45,411 nucleotides of DNA, taken from NCBI GenBank assembly GCA_024681215.1, contig JAILBG010000045.1:1-45411 (forward strand), given 5' to 3'. This document shows, one piece after another, positions 15,850 to 24,348 of the stretch; the first letter of the stretch is position 1; each line of letters opens with the position of its first letter. A model generated the notes under the pieces. That model was not told where the DNA came from. It ran no database searches and saw only the letters and a list, made by a program, of their open reading frames with translations. Origin of the DNA: RUG563 sp024681215 (lineage in GTDB: Bacteria > Bacillota > Clostridia > Christensenellales > Aristaeellaceae). The translations under genes were made by a program, and so were the position numbers.

Positions 15850-16869
15850 TCAGACGTCGCCCAGCACGGAGCGGTTCACCTGCTCGGCCACGGCGGTCAG
15901 GTCCAGGCCGTCCGGATCCGTGGTATACACGGACAGGGAGTATACCAGCCCCGAGGGCGCGTCGAACCACTGGCACAGCTCCACGAAATCCTCACTGCCG
16001 GTCTGGGCCAGGCCGAGGGTGCCGGGGCAGCCCTGGATGCTGACGGCCTCTTCCTGTTCCCAGGCGAGATAGATGCCGGAGATATCCTGCATTTCGCCGT
16101 CGTCCCGATCCACGGGCAGGATGCGGGCGCAGTATTCATCCCCGTCCAGGGTGAACTGCATTTCCGCCAGGCCCATATCGGGCAGATAGCGGCAGATCAC
16201 TTGCTCCGCGCCTTCCGGCACATAGAAGGAGATGCAGGAAGCGCTCGTGAGCTCCTCCGCCGTCAGGTCCAGCCAGGGGTTGGCCAGGCCCGCGGCGTTT
16301 TCCATCGCATAGCCCACGAAGCCGGTTTCGTTCTTTTCGCTGCACAGGAACCAGTTGTCCAGCTCGGCGGGCGGGTCCTCCCGGTCCATGACGTGGGCCC
16401 AGAAGAGCAGTTCCTCGCTGAAAATGCTCACGGGGGTGCCGGGGGCGTACAAAAGCATTTCGTCCCCTTCGGTGAGGCCGTACACCTCGTCCACGGTGAC
16501 GTAGCGCACGCCGTCCTCGATGGCCTCGGGCGCCTGGCCTTCGGTCAGGGTCAGTGCGTCCACCCGGATCTTCACGGCGTTGTTTTCCGCCTCTCCCGCA
16601 TAGGAGAACCGCCCTTCGAACAGGCAGCCGTAGATCGTGCCGTTGGGATAGTCTTCGCCGGTTTCGCCCAGCTCGCCGTCGTGGAATTCGCCGGTGAAGG
16701 AGCCGTCCGCCTCCACGTGCAGATCCGTGGACCAGCCGCCCACGCCGCTTAAAAAGCTCCATTCCATCTGGGACATCTCTTCAAAAACCGTTTCTTCCTC
16801 CTCGGCCCATACGCCGGCGGCGGACAGGACCAGCATCAGGCTCAGCAGCCATACCATCGCTTTTTTCAT
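15850..16869 (-). CDS. Secreted protein of unknown function
   Basis: A 339-aa protein with a clear signal peptide (1-22, cleavage after VWA) and an acidic mature part. Residues about 35-90 (FLSGVGGWSTDLHVEADGSF, then TGEFHD) form a segment I associate with secreted proteins of unknown function in Clostridia. The rest has no catalytic motif I can name; four cysteines are spread through it. SD GGAAAGGAG lies before the start. It converges on the hairpin element and is divergent from the L,D-transpeptidase gene. Confidence 0.8.
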   Translation of the reverse strand: MKKAMVWLLSLMLVLSAAGVWAEEEETVFEEMSQMEWSFLSGVGGWSTDLHVEADGSFTGEFHDGELGETGEDYPNGTIYGCLFEGRFSYAGEAENNAVKIRVDALTLTEGQAPEAIEDGVRYVTVDEVYGLTEGDEMLLYAPGTPVSIFSEELLFWAHVMDREDPPAELDNWFLCSEKNETGFVGYAMENAAGLANPWLDLTAEELTSASCISFYVPEGAEQVICRYLPDMGLAEMQFTLDGDEYCARILPVDRDDGEMQDISGIYLAWEQEEAVSIQGCPGTLGLAQTGSEDFVELCQWFDAPSGLVYSLSVYTTDPDGLDLTAVAEQVNRSVLGDV

Positions 16870-17004
16870 TTGAATTTCTCCTTTCCAGGAAGGGCGTTTT
16901 GCCGCGCCTTCCTATGAATATACGCAGCGGCGGAGGCGTTTTGTTCCTGAAAGTGATAATTTTTTTCCGGGGAGAGGAAAGAACGGGCGATCCGGGCTTT
17001 TTTC

Positions 17005-17033
17005 TTGTCTGCCGGGCGGATTTCCTGTATAAT
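17005..17033 (+). promoter_or_regulatory. Sigma-A promoter
   Basis: TTGTCT (17005-17010), 17 nt, TATAAT (17028-17033), upstream of the gene at 17085. Confidence 0.7.
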
Positions 17034-17084
17034 AACGGGGAAGAGGATACCCAATCGGAATCAAATGCAAGGAGGATCACGGCA

Positions 17085-17819
17085 ATGAAAAAAACGATGC
17101 TGTTTCTGCTGGCCCTTTTGCTGCTGCTGACCGGCGCGGCCTTCGCGGAGGAGGACGGCGGCCTGTACGCCGCCGCGCAGGCGCCCGCCCCGTCCCCCGA
17201 ATGGGTGACGGCGCTGCCTGCCGCCCAGGATGCGGCGGTGACCCAGCTTTTCGTGGTGGCCGGCATCGGGCAGGACCTGACCACCGCCTCCATATCCATG
17301 CACCAGCGGGACGAAAACGGCCAATGGATCCAGATCCTGTCCACCCCCGGCTTTGTGGGGAAGCGGGGCCTGTGCCCGGACGCGGACCATAAGGAGGGCT
17401 GCGCCCAGACGCCCATCGGGGTGTATCATTTCAATAAGGCCTTCGGCATCGCCCCGGACCCCGGCTGCGCCATCCCCTATATCCAGGCGGACGACAATAC
17501 CTACTGGTCCGGCGATCCGGACCGGCAGTACAATCAGATGGTGGATATCCGGGACGTGCCGGACCTGGTGATGGACGACAGCGAGCACATTATGGATTAT
17601 CTGTACCAGTATCAGTACTGCCTGAACATCTCCTTCAACGAGGAGGGCGCCCCCGGCCGTGGCTCGGCCATTTTCCTGCACTGCTTCGGCCCCCTGAAGC
17701 CCTGGACCGGCGGCTGCGTGGCGATCCCGGAGTACGCGATGATTCGGGTGATGCGTTCGGTGCAGCCGGACTGCGTCGTGGTGATCGACACCCTGGAGGC
17801 CCTGGGGGGCAGCCTATAA
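17085..17819 (+). CDS. Secreted L,D-transpeptidase (YkuD-like)
   Basis: A 244-aa protein with signal peptide 1-21 (cleavage after AFA). The C-terminal half carries the YkuD catalytic pattern: H199 (IFLHCFG) and C211 in TGGCVAIPE, with TPIGVYHF upstream as in the substrate cleft. This family cross-links or anchors proteins to peptidoglycan by 3-3 bonds. The classical SxGC becomes T-G-G-C here. The start at 17085 has AAGGAGG 9 nt upstream. It has its own promoter and terminator and lies just before the second giant exoprotein. Confidence 0.87.
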   Translation: MKKTMLFLLALLLLLTGAAFAEEDGGLYAAAQAPAPSPEWVTALPAAQDAAVTQLFVVAGIGQDLTTASISMHQRDENGQWIQILSTPGFVGKRGLCPDADHKEGCAQTPIGVYHFNKAFGIAPDPGCAIPYIQADDNTYWSGDPDRQYNQMVDIRDVPDLVMDDSEHIMDYLYQYQYCLNISFNEEGAPGRGSAIFLHCFGPLKPWTGGCVAIPEYAMIRVMRSVQPDCVVVIDTLEALGGSL

Positions 17820-17846
17820 GAACGCTGACACCTCATCAGTCACCTC

Positions 17847-17878
17847 AAAAGGCTTTCTCATCCGGGAAGCCTTTTTTG
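17847..17878 (+). terminator. Rho-independent terminator
   Basis: AAAAGGCTT (17847-17855) pairs with AAGCCTTTT (17867-17875) and runs into more T residues. Confidence 0.9.
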
Positions 17879-17937
17879 ATGCGCTTCTCATTTCTTGCGT
17901 ATATCTGCCCGGAAGCGGATTTCTGCTCATGAATTGC

Positions 17938-17966
17938 TTGACGGGAAACGTATTTTCAGATACAAT
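17938..17966 (+). promoter_or_regulatory. Sigma-A promoter of the second giant exoprotein
   Basis: TTGACG (17938-17943), 17 nt, TACAAT (17961-17966), about 60 nt before the start. A second TTGACA at 17971-17976 has no clear -10. Confidence 0.75.
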
Positions 17967-18027
17967 GTATTTGACAGAATATCGTTTCAAACCCATACCA
18001 ACCGCATAAAAAAGGGGAGGAAAAATC

Positions 18028-21000
18028 ATGAATCGAACGCGAATCCGCCTGGCGGCGCTGACGCTGGCGCTGGTGATGCTGCTGGGCATGGCCCCCGCGG
18101 CGCAGGCCATCATGATGGACCCCACGGATACCGTATGTATGTACGGCGGGGATCATCAATGGATGGACTGGGTAACGGACCCGGAGCCCGGGTGTATCAC
18201 GGAGGGGAGGAAGACCCGCTACTGCACCGTCTGCCAATACCAGCAGACCGAGACGATCCCCGCCCTGGGCCATGATTTTAGGGACGACTGGTCCGTCATG
18301 AACGAGCCCGGGTGCGAGACCGACGGCCTGGCGATCCGGTTCTGCCACCGCTGCCAGCAGGAGGAGACCCGTTCCATCCCCGCCCTGGGCCACGACTGGG
18401 ACGGCGGCAAAGTGACCAAGGAAACCAGCTGCCGGGAGAACGGCATCATCACCTATACCTGCAACCGCTGCGGGGCAACCAAGACCGAGTACATCCCCTT
18501 GGGCCCCCACGAATGGGAGCTGCGCTATACCCAAGCGCCCACCTGCACCGAGGGCGGCTTTGAGCTGTACGGCTGCAAGCACTGCAACGCCGATAAAACC
18601 GTCGATCTGGGCCCCCTGGGCCACGACTGGGACGGCGGCAAAGTGACCAAGGAGCCCACGGTGGACGCCGAGGGCGTCAGGACCTATACCTGCAAACGCG
18701 ATCCCAGCCACACCAAAACCGAATCCATCCCCAAGCTGAACCCCCCGCCGCCGACCAACCCGCCGCCGACCAATCCGCCGCCGGTGACCGATCCCCCCAC
18801 CCATGAGCACAAATGGGGCGATTGGTTCGTGGAGGAGAAGGGCACCTGCGTAAGGAAGGCGCTGCTGCGCCGCGTCTGCTCCTGCGGGGCGGAGGAATAC
18901 AAATACGGCGATTACGGCGATCACGTGTGGGGCGAATGGCACACCGTGAAGGAGCCTACCTACACCCAGCCCGGCACCGAGGAGCGCATCTGCAAGATCG
19001 AAAGCAGCCACCGGGAGGAAAGGGAGATCCCGCCCACCGGCGGCGGCGCGAACGCCGTCAGCATCCGCGTGGTGGAGGAGGGCTCGGGCAAGGATCTGCC
19101 CGGCGCTTACGTGCAGCTGCGGAACGGGGACGGCAGCGTGATCGACGAATGGACTTCCAGCGGCGCCGCCCGCATCATCGGCGGGCTGGAGGACGGCACG
19201 TACACCGTGGAGGAAACGTCCGCGCCGGAGGGGTATTCCGCCCCGGCCGCCTTCTCCTTCGCCGTGGGGGACGGCATCGCCTCCACCGGCCCCATCGGGC
19301 AAAGCGGCGATCTGCTGCTCATCAATTCCAAAAAGCCCGTCAAGGCTGAGCTGACCATTTACCTGGAAGCGCAGGATTACAACACGGACGTGCCCAAAAC
19401 GCAATTCCGGGAGGGCGAGTACGCGTGGTTCTACGGCTACGTGGTGAACACCGGCACCGTGGATCTGGAGCTGCGGGACCGCGTGATAGACATCCCCGGT
19501 GTATTGTACTGGAACGAACCCACGGATGATACCCAAGACGGCATCGTGCTGAAGCCCGGTGAAAAATATGAAGGCGACGCCAATTGGTTCGTTGCACATA
19601 GCTACCAATCCGTCAGGGCCGCCGACGTGGCCCCCGGCACGGAGACCGCCGAGCTTTACGGCACCGTCACCTACAGCGTGCAGGTGCCCGGCTATAAGCC
19701 CGGCACTGACGAAGTGCTGTGCACCGCCGCGGCAAGCTGCACCATCGGCGTGCTGAAGGACGAAAACGCGCTCAAGCCCCGCCTGCTTTTCGCAGATTCC
19801 TGGGCGGCGGACGCCGGCGTGGGCAAGCGCTACGTGGGCGCCATCGTGAACGTGGATCATACCCTGACCAACACCGGCAACTGCGATCTCTACCTGCCCG
19901 GCATGGATGGCCTCGGGGATTCCATCGACGCGCCCCATCCAAAGGGAGACGGGGAGTGGTCGGACTGCTATCGCCTGGCCCCCGGGGAAAGCCTGACGGT
20001 GCATAATTATCACCGTTATGTTAAAGAGAGCGAAGTAGAAAAGGGCGCGCTTTATCGTAATGGTTTTTTGAACACCTATAGCGCAAATTACATGAACGAG
20101 AACGGAGAAAAAAAATACATTGACTCCAACTCCTTCGAAGAAAACATCCCCCTCACCTATCCCGACGGCGTAACCCCGGAGGAAAAGAAGCCCGAACTGA
20201 CCCTGACCTTCCTGTACGACGCCCCGGCCAAGGATGTGTACGACCCGGAGGATTTCGTGTGGGCCTGTTGTTCCTTGGCGAACACCGGCAACGTGCCATT
20301 GATAGCAGTGGCGCATTTCACTTCTGACGGTGTAAAAGACTACGACTCTGTTTTCCATAGGTACTATGATCCCGGCGAATTCAGGCTCCCCTCCTGGGGC
20401 TGGGAGGTGATCCAGCGTGGTATCGCCCCCGGCACGGAAACTGAAGACCTGCTGGGCACCGTGACCATTCATCTCTACTTCAAGGGCCTTGACCCGGATA
20501 CCGGGGAAGAGCTCTGCCGCTCCGAAACCGTCTCCCGCACCTGGAAGGTGGCCAAGCCCGGGCCCAAGCCCTGGCCCATCCCGGAGGAAAGCGGCATCAC
20601 CGTCACCGTACAGGTTTCTCCCGGCTATGAATCCAGCGACCCGGCGGGCTACCAGCTGGGCGAAAAGTACGGCACGGACATGACCACAACCAACACGGGG
20701 AAGGTGGCCATTCCCACCCATGGGATCACCCGCTATGACCCCTACGACGGATACACAGATACAAGGTATGCTATTGATTTCATGCCCGGAGAAACGCACA
20801 AGGGCACTCCCGGCTGGTGGCACAGTGGAGTAATCACCGAGGAGGACGTGGCGCGCGGGTATATCTACTTCCCGCCCGTCCAGTACACCTGGGCCGACCC
20901 GGACAGCGGCAATGAAAAAACCACCTATTCCAACGACCTGACGCTGAAGGTGATCAGCAAAACCGGCCTGGTGCTGGAAAAGCAGCTGCGGACGGCCCCC

Positions 21001-22854
21001 GGGCCCCTGGGCTATTTCCAGGCCGGCGACAAGCTGGAATGGCAGCTGATCATCAAGAATAACAGCAATGAGCCCGTGCGGAACGTGGTCGTCACCGATC
21101 AGGGCGAAACCGTGGGCACCTTTGCGGAGATCGCCCCCGGCGAGGAGTACATCATCAACCCGACGCCCTATACGGTGACGGAATACGACGCGGGCGTGGG
21201 CGAAGTGAGCAATTACTTCACCGTCACCGGCACGGACCTGCAGGGCGCGGAGCACACCTGGACCAGCGCGCCCGTCACCGCCCCGTGCAATCAGTTCAGC
21301 CCCGTGCCGCCGCCCGTGCCCCCCACCTTCCCCGAAAAGGGCGAAACGGAGGAGCCCAAGGAGGATCCCGGCGATCCCATGGGCCCCATCCACGAGCTGA
21401 AGGTGGGCGCGGCCGTGCGCAAGGAAGAGGACGGCGGCCCCCTGAACGGCAGCTATTACGAATTGGATGAAGAAGTCAAATTCGTGATCTTCGTGAAGAA
21501 CACCGGCGAAGTGCCGCTGGAGAACGTCACCGTGTACGACAGCCTGAACGGCTTCGTGCCCATCGGCACCGCCGCCAGCATCGCCCCGAACGCGGAAGTG
21601 CCCTTCAATTTCTCCTATAAGGTGACCCAGCCCGATATCGACGGCATCTGGATCATCAACAGCGCCACCGTCACCTATGAATTCGACGGCGGCAAGCCCG
21701 GCACGCCCCAGAAGAGCAACGAAGTGAAGGTGAAGGCCGGGGATAAGGAGAACAACACCCCCGGCGGCGACGGCGGACACGTGGATCCCCTGCCGCCTCC
21801 CACCACCCCCGGCGGTGATCCCCTGGTGCCCGTCACCACCCCGGACGGCACCCCCGTCACCACCCCGGACGGCACGCCCATCGTGGCGCCTCCCGGCACG
21901 GTGCCGGTGCTGGATCCCGACGGCGTGGTCGTCACCACCCCGGACGGCGATCCCATCCTGATGCTGCCGGACGGCACGTACTTCATCGTGGGCCCGGACG
22001 GCACCATCATCAAGACCGATAAGGACGGCAATCCCCTCTACGACGGAAGCAAACCGGACTTCAACGGCAAGACCCGGAGCTGCGAGCTGCGGCTGAACAG
22101 CCTGGGCGACAGCGAAGCGGATTACACCCTGCACGCCTGCAGCGAGCACGCCGGCGCGGCCAAGGACGCCGAGGCCGCGGGCCTGGCGGGCGATTGGGCC
22201 GGCGCGGCGCAGATCTGGCGCGGCGAAGTGGAGAAGCTGTACGAGAAATTCTACGAGGCCGCCGACGACGAAGGCAAGGCCGCCCTGGTGCAGGAGCGCG
22301 CGGTGTTCCTGGCCTATGCGGACGCCTGGCAGGCCCTGGCCGGCGATGAAGCCGCCGCGGAAACGCTGCGCTTCAAGTGCGCCGATATGTGCTGCATCCT
22401 CCATACCCTGCCCGCCGAGCTGCCCGGCAGCATCGTGGGCAGCCACAGGGAAGTGATCAACGGCGAAGCCTGCGACGAATCCGCCCGGGAGATCGGGGCC
22501 CTGAAGGGCGCCGACAGCCAGGTGACCGAGCGGTACGCCGGCGCAGAAGCGCGGGCCCTCAAGGACGTGCGCGCCATGCTGGCCGAGGCGAAGACCCACA
22601 GCTATGACGAGGTGTTCTACCGCGGCCAGCGCGCCTGGCAGATCGCCCTGGACGCCGCCGCCAACACCGCGTATAAGAACGCGGACCGGGAGACGCGCAA
22701 GAAGATCATCGCCTGGCGCACGGCGCTGGATACCCTGTACGCCGCCGAACAGCCGCTGCTGGAGCTGATCTATCCCAGCGGGAACGCCACCGTGCAGGAG
22801 ACGCTGATGAACCTGTACAAGGACGCCGCCTTCGACGCCCTGAAGCTGAAATAA
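18028..22854 (+). CDS. Giant secreted multidomain protein with CxxC/GHDW repeats and SpaA-like domain (paralogue 2)
   Basis: A 1608-aa exported protein of unknown function, paralogue of the inverted gene at 6185. Order: signal peptide 1-27 (AQA); about five cysteine-pair repeats (CxxC...IPALGHDW) to about 235; linker TNPPPTNPPPVTD; a degenerate repeat; a SpaA/Cna-B-like domain at about 343-435 (GAYVQL, YTVEETSAPEGY, LLLINSKKP), absent from paralogue 1; six Ig-like domains, the last two DUF11-like (LEWQLIIKNNSNEPVRNVVV); PDGTPVTTPDGTP repeats about 1272-1340; helical LprI/DUF1311-like C-terminus 1349-1608. The SpaA-like domain has no lysine in its first strand, so an isopeptide bond is unlikely. 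No LPXTG or membrane anchor. SD GGGGAGG. Confidence 0.87.
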   Translation: MNRTRIRLAALTLALVMLLGMAPAAQAIMMDPTDTVCMYGGDHQWMDWVTDPEPGCITEGRKTRYCTVCQYQQTETIPALGHDFRDDWSVMNEPGCETDGLAIRFCHRCQQEETRSIPALGHDWDGGKVTKETSCRENGIITYTCNRCGATKTEYIPLGPHEWELRYTQAPTCTEGGFELYGCKHCNADKTVDLGPLGHDWDGGKVTKEPTVDAEGVRTYTCKRDPSHTKTESIPKLNPPPPTNPPPTNPPPVTDPPTHEHKWGDWFVEEKGTCVRKALLRRVCSCGAEEYKYGDYGDHVWGEWHTVKEPTYTQPGTEERICKIESSHREEREIPPTGGGANAVSIRVVEEGSGKDLPGAYVQLRNGDGSVIDEWTSSGAARIIGGLEDGTYTVEETSAPEGYSAPAAFSFAVGDGIASTGPIGQSGDLLLINSKKPVKAELTIYLEAQDYNTDVPKTQFREGEYAWFYGYVVNTGTVDLELRDRVIDIPGVLYWNEPTDDTQDGIVLKPGEKYEGDANWFVAHSYQSVRAADVAPGTETAELYGTVTYSVQVPGYKPGTDEVLCTAAASCTIGVLKDENALKPRLLFADSWAADAGVGKRYVGAIVNVDHTLTNTGNCDLYLPGMDGLGDSIDAPHPKGDGEWSDCYRLAPGESLTVHNYHRYVKESEVEKGALYRNGFLNTYSANYMNENGEKKYIDSNSFEENIPLTYPDGVTPEEKKPELTLTFLYDAPAKDVYDPEDFVWACCSLANTGNVPLIAVAHFTSDGVKDYDSVFHRYYDPGEFRLPSWGWEVIQRGIAPGTETEDLLGTVTIHLYFKGLDPDTGEELCRSETVSRTWKVAKPGPKPWPIPEESGITVTVQVSPGYESSDPAGYQLGEKYGTDMTTTNTGKVAIPTHGITRYDPYDGYTDTRYAIDFMPGETHKGTPGWWHSGVITEEDVARGYIYFPPVQYTWADPDSGNEKTTYSNDLTLKVISKTGLVLEKQLRTAPGPLGYFQAGDKLEWQLIIKNNSNEPVRNVVVTDQGETVGTFAEIAPGEEYIINPTPYTVTEYDAGVGEVSNYFTVTGTDLQGAEHTWTSAPVTAPCNQFSPVPPPVPPTFPEKGETEEPKEDPGDPMGPIHELKVGAAVRKEEDGGPLNGSYYELDEEVKFVIFVKNTGEVPLENVTVYDSLNGFVPIGTAASIAPNAEVPFNFSYKVTQPDIDGIWIINSATVTYEFDGGKPGTPQKSNEVKVKAGDKENNTPGGDGGHVDPLPPPTTPGGDPLVPVTTPDGTPVTTPDGTPIVAPPGTVPVLDPDGVVVTTPDGDPILMLPDGTYFIVGPDGTIIKTDKDGNPLYDGSKPDFNGKTRSCELRLNSLGDSEADYTLHACSEHAGAAKDAEAAGLAGDWAGAAQIWRGEVEKLYEKFYEAADDEGKAALVQERAVFLAYADAWQALAGDEAAAETLRFKCADMCCILHTLPAELPGSIVGSHREVINGEACDESAREIGALKGADSQVTERYAGAEARALKDVRAMLAEAKTHSYDEVFYRGQRAWQIALDAAANTAYKNADRETRKKIIAWRTALDTLYAAEQPLLELIYPSGNATVQETLMNLYKDAAFDALKLK

Positions 22855-22873
22855 CCATCACAAACCGACCCAA

Positions 22874-22903
22874 GGCCGCCGGCATACGCCGGCGGCCTTT
22901 TTT
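22874..22903 (+). terminator. Rho-independent terminator
   Basis: GGCCGCCGGC (22874-22883) pairs with GCCGGCGGCC (22888-22897), followed by six T residues; 20 nt after the stop of the giant gene. Confidence 0.94.
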
Positions 22904-22952
22904 GCGCTATACGATCATTTCGGCATTTTATCTGATGAAAAAAAAGAACAGA

Positions 22953-22963
22953 TGGTATATAAT
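22953..22963 (+). promoter_or_regulatory. -10 region of the MFS gene
   Basis: TGGTATATAAT gives both a TATAAT box (22958-22963) and an overlapping extended -10 (TGGTATATA). The -35 is weak. Transcription would start near 22970, so the ATG at 22969 cannot be the start codon of the following gene. Confidence 0.6.
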
Positions 22964-23004
22964 GCAAAATGCAGCCGGAAGAGCATGAAGGGGGAAAGAC
23001 CGCC

Positions 23005-24204
23005 GTGGGAAAGAATTACCAAAGGACGTTAAAAGCCTGCTACCTGGGCTTCATCACCCAGGCCATCGCGGCGAATTTCGCGCCGCTGCTGTTTCTGAAA
23101 TTCCATGCCGATTACGGCATCCCGCTGGGCCGGATCGCCCTGATCTCCACCGCGTTTTACTTTACGCAGCTGGTGGTGGATGTGCTCTGCGCCCGGTTTG
23201 TGGATCGGATCGGCTATCGGAGGAGCGTCGTGGCCTCGGAGGTGGCGTCCGTCCTGGGGCTGGCGGGGCTGGCCTTCATCCCGGATCTGTGCGCCGATCC
23301 CTTCGCGGGCATCATCGCCTGCGTCATTGTGTACGCCATCGGCAGCGGGCTGATCGAGGTGCTGTGCAGCCCCATTGTGGAAGCCTGCCCCTTCGACCAT
23401 AAGGAATCGGTCATGAGCCTGCTGCACTCGTTCTACTGCTGGGGATCCGTCGGCGTGATCCTCCTGTCCTCGCTCTTTTTCACGGCTTTCGGCATCGGAA
23501 GCTGGCGGATCCTGGCCTGCGTGTGGGCGCTGATCCCGCTGTACAACATCTTTAACTTTGCCACGTGCCCGATCGAGCACCTGACGGAAGACGGCAGGGG
23601 AATGACCATCGGGCAATTATTCAGGAAGCCGCTGTTCTGGGTGGCGATTCTGCTGATGGTCTGCGCGGGAGCGTCGGAAATGTCCATGGCGCAGTGGGCT
23701 TCGGCCTATACCGAGGCGGCGCTGGGCTTTTCAAAATCCGTAGGCGATCTGATCGGCCCCTGCATGTTTGCGGTCACCATGGGCGTCAGCCGGGTGATTT
23801 ACGGGAAATACGGCGCGAAGATCACGCTGAACCGGTATATGATCGCCTCCGGGATCCTGTGCCTGTGCTGCTATCTGCTTGCGTCCCTGTCTTCCAGCCC
23901 TGTTCTGGGCCTGATCGGCTGCGTTTTCTGCGGGTTTTCCGTGGGCATCATGTGGCCCGGCACCATCAGCATCACGTCGCCCCGCCTGCCCCAGGGCGGC
24001 ACCGCGCTGTTCGCTTTTCTTGCCATGGCCGGCGATTTGGGCGGCGCGTTCGGGCCGAGCCTGGTGGGCGCCGTTTCCCAACAGGCCGGCGACAGCCTGC
24101 AATCCGGCATGCTGGCCGGGAGCGTATTCCCGCTGGTGCTGATCGTTTCGCTGTTGCTGCTCGGCAGGAGCGCCGCAAAAAAGCAGGCCGCGCAGAAAAA
24201 CTGA
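23005..24204 (+). CDS. MFS transporter
   Basis: A 399-aa membrane protein with about 12 hydrophobic segments in two halves and the MFS loop 2-3 motif (RFVDRIGYRRS). The second half has GxxxGxxWPG-like GFSVGIMWPGTISI, seen in the FucP/sugar-type and related uncharacterised MFS groups. GTG at 23005 is taken as start because AAGGGGG lies 10 nt upstream and the ATG at 22969 coincides with the predicted transcription start. Substrate unknown. The next gene is a regulator 144 nt downstream. Confidence 0.85.
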   Translation: MGKNYQRTLKACYLGFITQAIAANFAPLLFLKFHADYGIPLGRIALISTAFYFTQLVVDVLCARFVDRIGYRRSVVASEVASVLGLAGLAFIPDLCADPFAGIIACVIVYAIGSGLIEVLCSPIVEACPFDHKESVMSLLHSFYCWGSVGVILLSSLFFTAFGIGSWRILACVWALIPLYNIFNFATCPIEHLTEDGRGMTIGQLFRKPLFWVAILLMVCAGASEMSMAQWASAYTEAALGFSKSVGDLIGPCMFAVTMGVSRVIYGKYGAKITLNRYMIASGILCLCCYLLASLSSSPVLGLIGCVFCGFSVGIMWPGTISITSPRLPQGGTALFAFLAMAGDLGGAFGPSLVGAVSQQAGDSLQSGMLAGSVFPLVLIVSLLLLGRSAAKKQAAQKN

Positions 24205-24348
24205 CGCCGATGCAACCGAAAGTTGCGCTGGCTTATGAAAACGCAATTATAGGTTGGTGGAAAACGAGGGCTGTTTCCGGTAATCTGTTCCTGCACCGCG
24301 GAGCAAAAGATTTTTTTTTCAAGAGAAATGATTTGAAGGAGGACGGCC

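Noticed and set aside
18700..18800. Proline/PDGT and GHDW repeats as CRISPR or phase-variable tandem repeats
   Set aside because: The repeats are degenerate at the DNA level, in frame and coding; there are no unique spacers or exact repeat units.
17956..22599. Very long open frame opposite the second giant gene (also 6074-8506 opposite the first)
   Set aside because: They are antisense shadows created by G+C-rich codon bias; they lack ribosome binding sites and domain signatures, and the real genes on the other strand have signal peptides and recognisable repeats.
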